A DNA stretch of 64,000 nt from Okapia johnstoni (taxonomy: Eukaryota > Chordata > Mammalia > Artiodactyla > Giraffidae), in the NCBI GenBank assembly GCA_024291935.2, contig CM044310.1:118058213-118122212 (forward strand). Reading direction: 5' to 3'. The position numbers and the translations under genes were made by a program. This document shows positions 52,430-64,000 of the stretch, in pieces; positions within the stretch are counted from its first letter, which is position 1; each line of letters opens with the position of its first letter. The notes under the pieces were generated by a model. It was given only the letters and a program-made list of their open reading frames with translations, was not told the DNA's origin and made no database searches.

Positions 52430-53300
52430 TTTTATAAAATTCGTTTTGAAATAGTTTTAGACTCCCAAGTAATTACAAAATATGCCAAGTTCCCACATAC
52501 CCTTACTCAGTTTCTTCAGTGATGTTATCTTACATAACCATAATACATCATCAAACCCAATAACTTGACATTGGTGCAGTGCTGTTAAGTAAATTGGATC
52601 TTACTTGGATTTTAGTAGGTTTTTGAATGCACTAATTTGTATGAAGCTTTTTGTTTTTAGTATATAGTTTTAAGAAATTTTATCTTATACATAAGATTTC
52701 TGTAAACCCCACCACAACTGGGATGCAGAATTGTGCCAAAACAAAGAAACACCCTCCTGCTACCCCTCTGTGGTCACACTCTTCCCCCACCCCTGACCGT
52801 GGTGACCACTGGTCAAACTCCATCACTCCAACTTGGTTATTTCAACAGTACTGTTAAAATGGAATCATACAGTGTGTAGCCTTTGAGATAGGCTTCGTTT
52901 CACTCAGCAAATTGCTGTTAAGATCCATCCAATTTTTTTGGTGTATAAATAGTTTTACTTGTTGTTACTGAATAGTATTCTTCTGTATGGATGTACAATG
53001 ACTTATCTGTTTAATGTTGACAGATGTCTAGGTTGTTTTCCATTGTTTCATTGTTTTGAATAAAACCCTATGAACATTTGTGGACCCAACTTTATGGGAA
53101 AGTAAGTATTTGTTCCTTTGGGGTGAATACCCAGCAGTCATATGTTACATTTGTGTTTAACTTTCTAAGAAACTGCCAAATTTTTCTAGAGTGGCTGTAC
53201 TAATTTACATTCTCACCAGTAGTGTATGAACACCCCGGATGTTCCATGTCTTTTCTAGCAGTTGTCACTGTCATACTTGATTCCAGCCATCCTGTCAAGT
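52430..53300 (-). repeat. Old L1 3' fragment (antisense)
   Basis: GGAATCATACAGTGTGTAGCC, GATGTCTAGGTTGTTTTCC, GGGTGAATACCCAGCAGTC and GAGTGGCTGTACTAATTTAC. Confidence 0.72.
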
Positions 53301-55060
53301 ATGTGGTAGTAGATAATGATGGCCTGAATTTACAGTTCCCTAACAGTGAATGATATCTCAACACTTCTACCTACATTGAGAACCATATCAGGTAAAGTTG
53401 TCCTGTCTGCTTTCAACCACCCAATGTAATTTTAAAAAACTTGAAAGGAGACTAGCCTATTACATTTGATGATATATTTACCCTTTCCTTTTTCTTCATT
53501 CCTGATGTCACATGTTTCCTTCTTTTATTTTCTTTTTGTCAGCATCTCCTTTATCAATTCTTTTTGAGCAGGTCTGCTTGCAACAAATTCTTAGTTTTCC
53601 AGCAATACATCTCTTCTCTTGTCTCTCCCCAGAGTTATTTTCTTTGATATAATAAGGATATTTAACCCAGTTTACAAATGGTGAGTCTTGCTTTTAGGGG
53701 AAAAAGAAAAGAACATTTGCCATACAGTATTGTGACAGTATTCAATATCCAACTGCATGGTGAGTAATTCATTCCTTTAAAAATATTTGTTAAGCATCTA
53801 CATTTGGCCAGGCACTGTTTTAGTCACTGGAGACTCATCGGTGAACAAAACAGGCAAAGCCATGGCCTTCATGGAGCGTAGAGTCTAGTGAAGGCGACTG
53901 AGTTAAATACACCTCAGATTATCAGTTCTGATAAATATTTTGGAGAAATATTAAGCCTAGTACATATGCTGTCATGGGGAAGATATTTTAGAAAGGGTTT
54001 CCAAGGAAGGCTCTTCTGGACAAATGTAATTTGAATCGTAACACCTAAATGTACCAAGGGGAGCCAACAAGATCTGTTGTGAGCCAAGAACACTCTAGAT
54101 GTGTTTCTAAGTGTTTTCTCTGGGCTTCCTGCCTCAGGATTCTCTGAGAGGCTTGTAAAAGATGCAAGCTCTTGAGTCACACTGCAGACCCAAACCAGAA
54201 CCTGTGAGACTGGGGACGCCAGACTCTGGGTTTATAGAATGACCTTTCTGATCTATACTTAAATTTGAACAGCTCTGCCCTAAATCGTGGATTAGTGCAG
54301 CCACTCCCACCACACACTGTCACAGGATGGATTCTGGGCAGATATTCTACAACAAAGAATCAGACAGGAGGGCCCCACCAACCAGGTCCTCAGATGCTTT
54401 CTACTTCTTGTGCTTCTGTGAATCTACACATGCTGCCATGGCAGGGTCACAGCAGCTCATTCCTGAAACTGATCAGTCAGGGTCGCAGAATGGGCTGCCC
54501 TGAGTTCTCTGGACCACATGTTCAACTCACCTTTCAGAGTTTGACATCTCATGTGAATAGGGCTGAAATTTAATCCCTGAAGGGAATTTAATACTATTAA
54601 GAAATTATGAAAACAAATTCTTAATGTATACAAATTAAAAAGCATATATAAACAAATTTTAAGTCACCCATATTGTACCTACGAGCAAAATACTGTTAAC
54701 GATATATTCTCCAAATTTCAAATGCAGGTAAGTATATTTTTTACAAAAGAAAAATGAGACAAGTCTATATTTACTATATTATGAACATCTACATCATTCA
54801 GTATTCTAAAACTTTTCTAAAATGGACATGTTTTTATAATAAAACATAATTACTATACAAAGATATTAACAATGAAGAATTGCAAAAACTGGGAATGTGA
54901 AAACTTATGATATTCTCTACTCATAAGCACAAACCCTAAAGTAATCCAAGCTAAATATTTAACCAATCAGAATTTTCAAAAAGACAAACATTATGGTTTG
55001 TTCTCATAAAAGGATCAAAATATATATACTATCCTTCAAATGCTTTTTATCTTCTGACGA
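53301..55060. other. Intergenic; L2-like fragment, otherwise unrecognised
   Basis: 53770-53900 (TTAAGCATCTACATTTGGCCAGGCACTG) resembles the L2 3' end in antisense. 54180-54560 looks like unique intergenic sequence. No gene is seen. Confidence 0.45.
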
Positions 55061-55066
55061 ATACTT

Positions 55067-55506
55067 CAGTTCAGTTCAGTCGCTCAGTTGTGTCCGACTT
55101 TGCAACCCCATGGACTGCAGCACGCCAGGCCTCCCTGTCCCACCACCAATTCCCGGAGTTTACTCAAACTCATGTCCATTGAGTCGGTGATGCCATCCAA
55201 CCATCTCATCCTCTGTCATCCTCTTCTCCTCCTGCCTTCAATCTTTCCCAGCATCAGGGTCTTTTCAAATGAGTCAGTTCTTCGCATCAGGTGGCCAAAG
55301 TATTGGAGTTGCAGCTTCAGCATCAGTCATTCCAATGAATATTCAGGACTGATTTCCTTTAGGATGGTCTGGTTGGATCTCCTTGCAGTCCAAGGGATTC
55401 TCAAGAGTCTTCTCCAACACCAAAGTTCAAAGCATCAATTCTTCTGTGCTCAGCTTTCTTTATAGTCCAACTCTCACATCCATACATGACTACTAGAAGA
55501 ACCATT
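55067..55506 (-). repeat. BovB LINE 3' fragment
   Basis: CAGTTCAGTTCAGTCGCTCAG to CATCCATACATGACTAC, the same 3' region as the copies at 22688 and 58470. Confidence 0.88.
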
Positions 55507-55980
55507 TTCCTTATTTATACTAACAATCTTTAAATGTTATATACTGTTATACTGAGTGGATAGCCCATAATTTACCAAAGCATTTATTACTGTACACTTA
55601 GGCTTTTCCTTTGTTTATTACAAAAGACTCTGTGGTTAATAAAACTTTTTACCAAATAAATTGTTGGAATTAGAATTCCTGGGTCAAAGAATGAAAAATT
55701 TAAATTGGATTGAGGTTGCCTTCTAAAAATCATCTTTAAATCCTCTAGAATTAAACTTGCCATGCCTACATAAAAATAACATTTTAAAGCATTTTTTTCA
55801 TTTGTGAACTATGCTATGATAATTGCATTATCTCATAATTTTATTTTCTCAAATGCCCCACTGTCACCATTTACTTTTGAAAACATGTTCACACATTTTC
55901 ACCTCATCCCCTTACCCACTAGATGTCGCTATGTGTCCATCCCACGGGGATATTAGCATTTTTATCGAGCTACACCACTA
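55507..55980. other. AT-rich intergenic sequence
   Basis: Some LINE-like text (GAATTCCTGGGTCAAAGAATG near 55670). No gene is seen. Confidence 0.4.
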
Positions 55981-55984
55981 GCTA

Positions 55985-56235
55985 TTCCGCCTGGTTTAGC
56001 CGGTCGCAAAGAGGCGGACACGGCTGAGCGACTGAACAGAACTGAACTAGAGGTAAACAATCTGCTGGCAATGCAGATGCCCCAGGTTCGATCCCTGGGT
56101 CCGGAAGATCCCCTGCAGAAAGGCATGGCAAGCCACTCCAGTGTTCTTGCTTGGAGAATCCCATGTACAAAAGAACCTGGCGGGCAGCAGCCCATAGGAT
56201 CGCAAAGAGTCGGACACGACTGAAGTGACTGCATG
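55985..56235 (+). repeat. BovB/Bov-A tail plus Bov-tA SINE
   Basis: GAGGCGGACACGGCTGAGCG, then CTGAACAGAACTGAAC (tail), then a Bov-tA with GGTTCGATCCCTGGGTCCGG and tail GGACACGACTGAAGTGAC. Confidence 0.82.
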
Positions 56236-56399
56236 CACACCTCTACAAAAGCTGTTAATTCTTCTAAACTACATAAGACTACCCACTCCACATTTAACTG
56301 CTCTCTCCACAAACCTAAGATTATAAGTGACCACTACTTTTGTCAACTCAGTGGCCGCTGCCTCTCCAGAGAGGTCTCGGCTTCTACCTTTAATGTTAA

Positions 56400-57300
56400 T
56401 CTTTCCAAGTCACCAGGCGCCTAAACTCTTTCCGTCCTACGGACACCTGCCTTCTAAGATGGCCGCGCCCGTAGAGCTCTAAAGTTCACCAAGGGCGCCA
56501 CCATCTTTTTTTTTTCCTCAGCCGGCTGAACTCGCCACGTTGGCCTTAGAAGGGCATTGACCTCTGAAATCTTAACACAGTTAGTACAGAATGGTTGGTC
56601 ATTCCTTGCAACCAGGAGGTAAAAGCATTTAGGGTGCCAGGAATGATTTCGACTTCTTCCCACAGCAGTTACTGCCGGTCTCGTCAGAAACGCCGAGTGG
56701 GAGGGGCCATGTTACGTCATAAAGCGGAGTCCGCTGACGGAATCCGGAAATCCGGCAGCGCTCCAAGGTCGTCAGCGGATAACCTGAGCCAGCAGGTATG
56801 TGTCCCGAGGGGTCGTGAAGGGCGTCGGTAGAGAAAGTGGGCTCCAGCTGCCAGGGGTGTCTGGACGGGTTTGGGATCAGGTGAGTCGGGTTCTGGGCTT
56901 GTATTCACGGCCTGTGAGATCTGTGAAACCGCAGCATGTGTGAAGGACCGTAATTGGAATTTTATTTAGATTCAGCTTCAGAGACTTCTGGGAGTTAATG
57001 ATGAGGCCTTTGGCAATCTGTGATTAAGAGTCTGAAGAAATCATTGGCCGAAGGTCCGACTCTGTCAGGGTTTGGGGTCCATTTGGATCGCTCTGCTTGT
57101 GGGGTTCCGTGGTTGCGAACTGTGATGAAAGTTTGTATAGGTGAACGCGGTGTCTCGTCCTGGTTAACCTGCGACTCTGTTAGAGACACGCGGGTTAGGG
57201 GCTGTCTCTTTTGGTTTCTTGGTCATGTTTGGAGTTTAATCTGGCATTTAGATGGCCTGGTGGGGACTCTCAGTATTTGAGGAGGTCCGGGGTCCCTGGA
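56400..57300 (+). promoter_or_regulatory. CpG-rich promoter and first exon of KRAB-ZNF gene E
   Basis: The region holds TAAGATGGCCGC at 56455-56466 (YY1-like, one mismatch), TTACGTCA at 56712-56719 (CRE-like) and ETS-like CCGGAA repeats near 56743-56755. A likely noncoding first exon ends at 56795 with AGCCAGCAG/GTATGT. The start exon follows 5.7 kb downstream. The intervening intron is inflated by two opposed BovB fragments, an LTR, L1 pieces and a further BovB. Confidence 0.65.
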
Positions 57301-58070
57301 GAATCCGTAGGCTCAGGGTCGAATGCCGGAAACAGAGTTGAAGGCTGCATTTCCCCAGTTAATCCGAGTACAATTCTCTCCTTGTAGTCTGTCTTCAAGG
57401 ACCGTACTAAAAAGTTTGGCTCCCCGCATCACCACTGTTCTCACCGTCCTCACAAAATTCAGTGTGGTTGATCTAGTTATAAATTTACTGTTTTTAATGT
57501 AATTTAATATAGTTTCCGTTCCTCTTGTCCCCAAGTTTACTATACTTCTTTTGGATATTTTTGCTTAGGGTCATTCTTACTCAAGTAAAAGCTTCTCCCT
57601 TACCCTATATTCTGTTCTGCAGTGCGAATTTTTTTAATAGGCGGTTTTATATCAAAGGAGTTTTTTTTTTAATTTGGGATTATCTGTGTAAGCATGATCG
57701 GTGACTGTATCACTTAATTTCTCTGTTCTCAACACATTTGCATCTGAGATATTTATACTATTTAAAAATAGTTCCAGTAGTATCAACTAAGGTTGGTGAA
57801 CCACTGGCATGGTGTCTGGAATCAAATGTATTCATTAATGGAGGTAGTGTTGACATACAGTATTCAGAAGTATTCGATTATAATTTCATTAACCCATTTT
57901 GACTTTCTGATTCTACCACTCCACTTAAAAATTTATGGCGCCTTCCCCCCCCCCGCCCCGCCCCCCGAGATTTCTGGATACTTTTATTTCTTGGTAAACT
58001 CTTTCCCTTGACATTTTTTTAAAATTTCAGTTGATGGGTTCTTTTTGTTTGGTTGGTTTGGTTTTTTTTA
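57301..58070. other. First intron of gene E, nothing recognised
   Basis: CpG decreases away from the promoter. A C-run lies near 57945-57967. No exon is evident. Confidence 0.4.
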
Positions 58071-58079
58071 CTGTAGAAA

Positions 58080-58468
58080 AGGAAGTCTTTTTTTGTTGTA
58101 GTTTTATTTGCTGTAAAATTCACCAAGTATAAATATACATTTCAGTACTTTGAATTTCTAGAGTTGCACAGTTCAATTTTAAAACGTTTCTATCACCCCA
58201 GAAATTTTCCTTAATCCTCTGTGCACTCAAGTTTCCACTCCCATGTACTCTTGAAAGTATCAACACCATGAAGACAGTGAACATACCACCTTGAGAAGCT
58301 TCATTGTGTTCCTTTTTCATCTCTGCCTGTCATATTCCCCACACCTCCCCAAGCAACCACCAATCTATTCTACATTACAATAGGTTACTTTATATTTTAA
58401 AAAACTTTTATGTAAATTGAATCATACAGTGTACATTCATTTTCATTCTAACTTGTTTCATTCAGCAT
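58080..58468 (-). repeat. Old L1 3' fragment (antisense)
   Basis: AAAATTCACCAAGTATAAATATAC, AGAGTTGCACAGTTC and TTGAATCATACAGTGTACATTC. Confidence 0.6.
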
Positions 58469-58469
58469 T

Positions 58470-59112
58470 CAGTTCAGTTCAGTGGCTCAGTCGTGTCCAA
58501 CTCTTTGTGACCCCCATGGACTGCAGCACACCAGGCCTTCCTGTCCATCACCAACTCCCGGAGTTTACTCAAACTCATGTCCATTGAGTTGGTGATGTCA
58601 TCCAACCATCTTGTCCTCTGCCGTCCCCTTTTCCTCCTGCCTTCAATCTTCCCCAGCATCAGGATCTTTTCAAATAAGTCAGCTCTTCGCATCAGGTGGC
58701 CAAACCATTGGAGTTTCAGCTTTAGCATCAGTCCTTCCAATGAATATTCAGGACTGATTTCCTCTAGGATGGACTGGTTGGATCTCCTTGCAGTCCGACG
58801 GACTCTCAAAGAGTTTTCTCCAACGCCACAGTTCAAAAACATCAATTCTTCTGCGCTCAGCTTTCTTTATACTCCAATTCTCACATCCATACGTAACTAC
58901 TGGAAAAACCATAGCCTTGACTAGACAGACCTTTGTTGACAAAGTAATGTCTCTGCTTTTTAATATGTTGTCTAGGTTGGTCATAACTTTTCTTCCAAGG
59001 AGTAAGCATATTAATTTCATGGCTGCAGTCACCATCTGCAGTGATTTTGGAACCCCCAAAAATAAAGTCTGACACTGTTTCCACTGTTTCCCCATCTGTT
59101 TGCCATGCAGTG
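58470..59112 (-). repeat. BovB LINE fragment, left arm of inverted pair
   Basis: Begins CAGTTCAGTTCAGTGGCTCAG. The minus strand reads GRKVMTNLDNILKSRDIT, as in BovB reverse transcriptase. Frames are broken. Confidence 0.88.
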
Positions 59113-59335
59113 ATGGGACATTACTTTGTCCACAAAGGTCCGTCTAGTCAAGGCTATGGTTTTTCCAGTAGTCATGTATGGAAGTGAGAGTTGGATGGCA
59201 TCACCGACTCAATGGACATGGGTTTGGGTAGACTCTGGCAGTTGATGATGGACGGGGAGGCCTGGCGTGCTGCGGTTCATGGGGTCACAAAGAGTTGGAC
59301 ACAACTGATCGACTGAACTGAACTGAACTGAAGAA
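59113..59335 (+). repeat. BovB LINE fragment, right arm of inverted pair
   Basis: ACTTTGTCCACAAAGGTCCG and GTTTTTCCAGTAGTCATG, an internal deletion, then CACCGACTCAATGGACATG and a terminal GAACTGAACTGAACTG, in sense orientation. Confidence 0.85.
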
Positions 59336-59830
59336 GAAGATTTAGCTTTAAGACCAGAGACCCAGCTTGATCATTTAAGAGTTTTTGTGTAGCAGAGTTT
59401 TATTAAAGTAAAAGAGGACAGAGAAAGCTTCTGACATAGACATCAGAAGGGGGACTGAGAGTGGCCCCCTTGCTAGTGTTAGCAAGGGAGTTACATACTT
59501 TTTTCAATTGGTTATTAGAGTAAATCAAAAGAATGTCTCAAGGTTATAAAGATCTTACCAGACCCACTCCCACAATTTACATTTTAAGATAATGGGATTA
59601 GAACTAACAATAGAAAGGTCTTACCAGACCCACTGCCATAATATACATTTTAAGATGACATGATTAGTCAGAAGATTCTCAAGAAGGAGAAACATGTCCT
59701 CAGGCAGGATACATTGTTATATTGACTAAGACAAAGCAATATAGAAAAAAAGCATTTGTCCTTTTCTCCTTCAGAACTCCAGACCCCTCTCTCCTCCTCT
59801 GACACCCCCGACTTCCTATCAAGGGACCTA
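59336..59830 (-). repeat. LTR fragment (family Y)
   Basis: GCAGAGTTTTATTAAAGTA, GAAAGCTTCTGACATAG, ATCAGAAGGGGGACTGAGAG and GCCCCCTTGCTAG match 37490-37585. TCTTACCAGACCCACT occurs twice within it. Confidence 0.55.
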
Positions 59831-60925
59831 GGAATTGACTCTCTCATATGTATCCAAGTTTTTTTGATGTAAATGTCTGCTTGTTCCAGAAACATTTGTT
59901 GAAAAAGCTTTTCTCCTCTCAGTTGTCTTTGCTCCTTTTTGAAAATGTCGGTTGACCATAGATATGTGGGGCTTCTCTGAGCTCATTTGTCTGCATTGAC
60001 ATGGGTACCACCCTGTCGTGATTACTGTAGCTTGATATAAATTCTTGAAGGCAGGTAGTGTCAACTCACCAACTTTGTGCTTTTTCACTTTTTTTTTTTT
60101 TTTGTCTGTTCTAGACCTTTTACGGAGAAGGCAATGGCAACCCACTCCAGTACTCTTGCCTGGAAAATCCCATGAACTGAGAAGCCTGGTAGGCTGCGGT
60201 CCATGGGATCGCTAAGAGTCAGACAAGACTGAGCGTCTTCACTTTCACTTTTCACTTTCACGCATTGGAGAAGGAAATGGCAACCCACTCTAGTATTCTT
60301 GCCTGGAAAATCCGATGGATGGAGGAGCCCTGTGGGCTGATGTCTGGGGTCGCACAGAGTCAGACACGACTAAAGTGACTTCGCGGCAGCAGCAGCAGCC
60401 AAGCTGTCTACCAGAGTGGCTGTAACATTTTGCCTTCCCATAAGCAATAAATCTGTTGCTTCATGTACCCTTCAGCATTTGGTGTAGTCATTATTTTGAA
60501 TTTTTGTTATTCTAATAGGTAGGTAATGGTATCCCATTGTTCTTTAATTTGTTATTTCCTAATTATATATGATATAATTTCCCAATTACACGTTTTCATT
60601 TGCTATCTGTGTATCTTCTTTGGTAAGGTGTCAGTTCAGGTCTTTTGCCTATCTTTGTGTTTTCTTATTGTTGAGTTTTTAAGAGTTCTTTGTATATTTT
60701 GGATAGCAGTCCTTTATCAAATATGTCTTTTGCAAATATTTTCTCCCAGCCTGTGGCTTGTTTTTCAATTTCTGGAAGTAGTTTGTATTTTTAGCTATTA
60801 CATTTAAATTTATTATCTATTATTATTTAATTGGAATTGGATATTCAGTTGTTCCAGTATATTTGTTGGAAATACCATCTTCTTCCTCATTTCTTTAATG
60901 TTGAACCTTTGTTGAAAATCATCTA
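59830..60925 (-). repeat. L1 fragments interrupted by Bov-A2
   Basis: Left: 59830-60117, minus strand with ORF2-like MVNRHFQKGAKTTERRKAF. Right: 60396-60925 with GGATAGCAGTCCTTTATCAAA and CAGTTGTTCCAGTATATTTG. The two parts may come from different L1 insertions. Confidence 0.68.
60117..60395 (+). repeat. Bov-A2 dimer
   Basis: Two A units, each with AATGGCAACCCACTC. It ends GACTTCGCGGCAGCAGCAGCAG. Confidence 0.87.
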
Positions 60926-60934
60926 TGTTGTTGT

Positions 60935-61785
60935 TATCATTCAGTGGCTAAGAAGTGTCCAACTCTTTGCAACCCCGTGGGCTAGAGCCCACCAGACTCT
61001 TCTGTCCTCCAGTATCTCCCGGAGTTTGCTCACATTCATGTCCATTGAGTTGGTGATGCTGTCTAACCATCTCATCCTCTGTCACCCCCTGCTCCTTTTG
61101 CCTTCAATCTTTCCCAGCATCAGGGTCTTTTCCAGTGAGTCAGCTCTTCACATCAGGTGGCCAAAGTATTGGAGCTTCAGCAACAGTCCTTCCAATGAAT
61201 ATTCAGGGTTGATTTCCTTTAGGATTGGCTGGTTTGATCTCCTTGCTGTCCAAGGGACTCTGAAGAGTCTTTTCTATCACCACAATTCATTAAGTATCAG
61301 TTCTTTGGCACTCAGCATTCTTTAATTTATATAGTACAATTCTCACATCCTTATGTGACTACTGGGAAGACCATAGCTTTGACTATACAGACCTTTGCTG
61401 ACAAAGTGATGTCTATGCTTTTTAATGTGCTAAATTTATCATAGCTTTTCTTTCAAGGGCAAGTGTCTTAATTTCATGGCTGCGGCCAGCACCTGCAGTG
61501 ATTTTGGAGCCAAAGAAAAGAAAATCTGTCACTGCTTCTACTTTTCCCCCTTCTATTTGTACTAAAGTGGTGGGCGCCATGATCTTAGTTTTTTTAGTTT
61601 TGAGTTTCAAGCCAGCTTTTTCACTCTTCTCTTTCACCCTCATCAAGAGGCTCTTTAGTTCCCTTTCTGCCATTAGAGTGGTATCTTCTGCATATCTGAG
61701 GTTGTTGATATTTCTCCTAGCAATCTTGATTCTAGCTTGTGGTTCCTCCAGCCTGGCATTTATTACCATGGCTTTAAAGTAAACG
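60935..61785 (-). repeat. BovB LINE fragment reaching into reverse transcriptase
   Basis: The minus strand at 61422-61769 reads INNLRYAEDTTLMAE, the RT catalytic-motif region (YAED here, where an active RT motif would have D-D), then MRVKEKSEKAGLKL. It extends further 5' than the other BovB pieces here and has frameshifts. Confidence 0.87.
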
Positions 61786-62465
61786 TTGAACTAGATTAGT
61801 ATAAGCATTCACCATAATTAGCATAGCATATTCTAATGCACACCATAAGCATTCACCACGTGATTAGCATAGACTGTATGGCCCTCACTTCTCAGGTAAG
61901 CAAAGCCATTCTGAATCAGGCCTGACATTCTGAGAGCTTAGAGGTTTCCTCCCAGGAACTAAGGGCAAAGCTCAGCATCTGTTGGGCAAGGTTACTCCTT
62001 TTAATACACAAAGAGAGGAAAGACAACCTTAAAGATCAACTTCCTGCTATCCTCTTCACACTGAGGTGTGTGTACCCACTGAGCAGATAAAAGTTTTTGG
62101 AGTGGTGCAAGGGTACATATGCATTTTACAGATGGAGTGTCCAGATTCTTGGAACCTTCCATGTGTTCTCTTCCATAAACTTGATCTGCCCTGAGCCTTC
62201 ATCAGACTCTGAGGCATCTTGCCCTGCTTATGCTTTCCCTCTTCCCCTTTAATAGTCATGCCACTTCCTCTTTACAAAAGAAAGCCACACCTTTCACCTC
62301 GTAACCTTGATTTATTGCCTCAGAGTATGAAAGCCTCTAGGATATCAAATAAAGGAACGGCTGGAAATACTGAGGTCCCTTTAAGGATAAGTGCATATCA
62401 ACAGTGACAGTGTTTGGGCCGAGAGGAAATGTACACTCAAAGTCAGTGTGCTTTTCAGCCCACAG
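61786..62465. other. Intron before the gene E start exon
   Basis: AAGCATTCACCA and ATTAGCATAG are each repeated within 61800-61875 (small tandem duplication). 62050-62460 aligns loosely with 27230-27580 upstream of the ZNF613-like start exon. Confidence 0.5.
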
Positions 62466-62677
62466 GTCCAGGCTCCCCAGGAGAAAGAGGGATCAAGTCA
62501 AGGAATGAGGGAAGAAAGAGGAGGTTCTTGGAATTGGATATCATTGCTCCAGGGGACATCTTTAAGTGAATGCCAAGATTTCTGTCTTTGAGAATTATAC
62601 GGTAAATGCAGAAGAGACAGAAGTCAGAATCCACGTTACTTACTATTTCCTGAGCACAGAAGATGATCAAGACCCAG
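62466..62677 (+). CDS. Start exon of a further KRAB-ZNF gene, partial at right edge (M-I-K-T-Q)
   Basis: The acceptor is CAGCCCACAG and the donor CAG/GTGATT. The exon aligns along its length with the start exons at 27581-27786 and 44690-44876. Coding is 62663-62677 (ATG ATC AAG ACC CAG). A 28-residue upstream ORF starts at 62505 (MREERGGSWN) and ends at 62591. The following 200 bp of intron also aligns with the intron after 27786, including ATATATTGTT. KRAB and finger exons must lie beyond 64000. Orthology cannot be assigned from five residues. Confidence 0.72.
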
Positions 62678-63890
62678 GTGATTTTTTGTTTGTTATATCT
62701 TTCCTTTATTGTCTAATGGATTTGTGATAAGCTGAAAAAAATAACAGCTCAACTAAACAAAGTATAAATTGGGGATGATTGGGTTCTGTGGAGAAATTAA
62801 TTTGGGCTCTGAATTCAGAATCAGGACAAAGTGAATCAGTAATATATTGTTCATAGGGATCCCATCAGATGACTAGTATTGGAAGAGAACGTGTGACTGG
62901 TGGAGCCTGTGGATTGCATCAGCTGTCACTTTGCATTATCTTAGCAGACATCACAACCAGAAAAACATGAAAAGCTCCATGATATGTGTGGACTATGAGG
63001 AGAGAGCAGATCAGCTCTTTGGGGGATTCAATGGTTTATGTCACTTACGTGAATGGAGTGATACTCCTAACAACATTGGTGACTCTAAGGGGCTCCCCAC
63101 TGGCCTGATACAAATCACGCATCTGAAAGAAAGATGAATGCAGTTTACTGAAGAGCATTACCTATATAGCTATATAAAATTCCACGAGTTTCATAATCAT
63201 ACTCAAGAAAGCAAGTTGTAAGATAAATACTAGGGATGTAAAACATGATGGCTGTAGCTAACACTGCTGTATGCTATATAGGAAAGTTGTTAAGAGCAAA
63301 TCCTAAGCATTCTCATCACAGGGAGAAAAGCTTTTTCCTTTTCTTTTTGTTGTATCTACGCAAGAGAAGATAGCTGTTGACTGAACCTGTTGTGATAATT
63401 ATTTCACAATATTTGTAAATCATATCATCATGCTTTACATCTTAAATTTATACAGTGATACATGTCAGTTATTTCTCAATAAAACAGCCATAAGAGTTTG
63501 ATAGAAGTGAAATATTTAACCTTTGAAATGAGAAAATAACATAATCCAACCTGTGTTTTGGTGAGCAGTGGTGGAGATTCACTGTGAGTTTTAGAAATAG
63601 ATTCAGCATGAAATATACAAGCTTCACTGATAATAGCTCAGTACTCCTTGACCGTGATCCAAAGGCTCAGCTGGGGACAGATGCACTTCTGAGTTCACTT
63701 ACATGGTTATTGGCAGAATTCATTTCCAGAAATCAAATGAGATCCTCAGTTTCTATCTGTCTGCTCGTGTAAGACCTTATCACATGGGCCTCCTCAACGT
63801 GCCATCTTGTTTCATTAAAGTAATAAATGGACAGATTCTGTTAGCAACATGGAAATCATATATATAGCCTAATTTAAAAATGCATGTCTT
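62678..63890. other. Intron after the gene E start exon
   Basis: The first 200 bp matches the corresponding intron at 27787-28000. The rest is unrecognised, with no KRAB-A exon before the window ends. Confidence 0.5.
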
Positions 63891-63894
63891 GATT

Positions 63895-64000
63895 TTCCCG
63901 GTAGTTCAGAGGTTAAGACTCCTTGCTTCCATTTCAGGGGGGCATGGGTTTAAGCCCTGTTCAGGGAACTAAAATCCCACATACCATGCAGACCGAAAAA
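63895..64000 (+). repeat. CHR-type SINE at right edge
   Basis: TTTTCCCGGTAGTTCAGAGG, GGTTTAAGCCCTGTTCAGGGAAC and CATACCATGCAGACCGAAAAA. Confidence 0.72.

Noticed and set aside
60831..61325. A 164-codon plus-strand frame
   Set aside because: It is the antisense of BovB and L1 sequence. The same phrases recur at 55088 and 58577.

Overview
The window is nuclear DNA of a pecoran ruminant (cattle-like). The main evidence is the dense load of ruminant-specific repeats: Bov-tA and Bov-A2 SINEs, BovB (RTE) LINE tails, cetartiodactyl tRNA-Glu-type SINEs, L1 3' ends and LTR fragments. The genes are spliced, with phase-1 introns and 127-bp KRAB-A exons. There are no operons, CRISPR arrays or rRNA genes, and no convincing tRNA genes. 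Most short open frames are shadows of repeats or of zinc-finger exons.

The host genes form a KRAB C2H2 zinc-finger (KRAB-ZNF) cluster. From left to right they are as follows. (A) 3178-7184, minus strand: a decayed gene resembling ZNF649, with a nonsense codon in KRAB-B, three in-frame stops and one frameshift in the finger exon. (B) 13000-18578, minus strand: a second decayed KRAB-ZNF with 15 recognisable fingers, one finger frameshift, an in-frame stop in the spacer and three eroded KRAB splice sites. (C) 27581-36110, plus strand: an intact four-exon coding gene of 656 codons that I recognise as ZNF613-like. (D) 44690-51104, plus strand: an intact gene of 651 codons with 16 fingers, ZNF614-like. 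(E) 62466-62677, plus strand: the start-codon exon of a further family member that continues past the right edge. CpG-rich promoter regions lie upstream of B (about 21.2-21.6 kb, firing left), C (25.1-25.6 kb), D (41.3-42.3 kb) and E (56.4-57.3 kb). By remembered gene content this matches the human 19q13.41 ZNF577/649/613/350/615/614 cluster, whose bovine counterpart should be on chromosome 18. That placement is inference.

C, D and E are tandem paralogues. They share promoter-proximal sequence, the 5'UTR/start exon encoding M-I-K/Q-x-Q, the flanking intron, and even the sequence beyond the stop codons, where fossil finger-coding DNA can still be read. The intact proteins should act in the nucleus: KRAB recruits TRIM28/KAP1 and the finger array reads a DNA target, probably repeat-derived. 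I found no wholly unknown system. The most informative signals are the shared fossil finger tails, the frame-switched C-terminal tail, the different modes of decay in A and B, conserved upstream ORFs in start exons, and an L1 insertion with a clean 19-bp target-site duplication.
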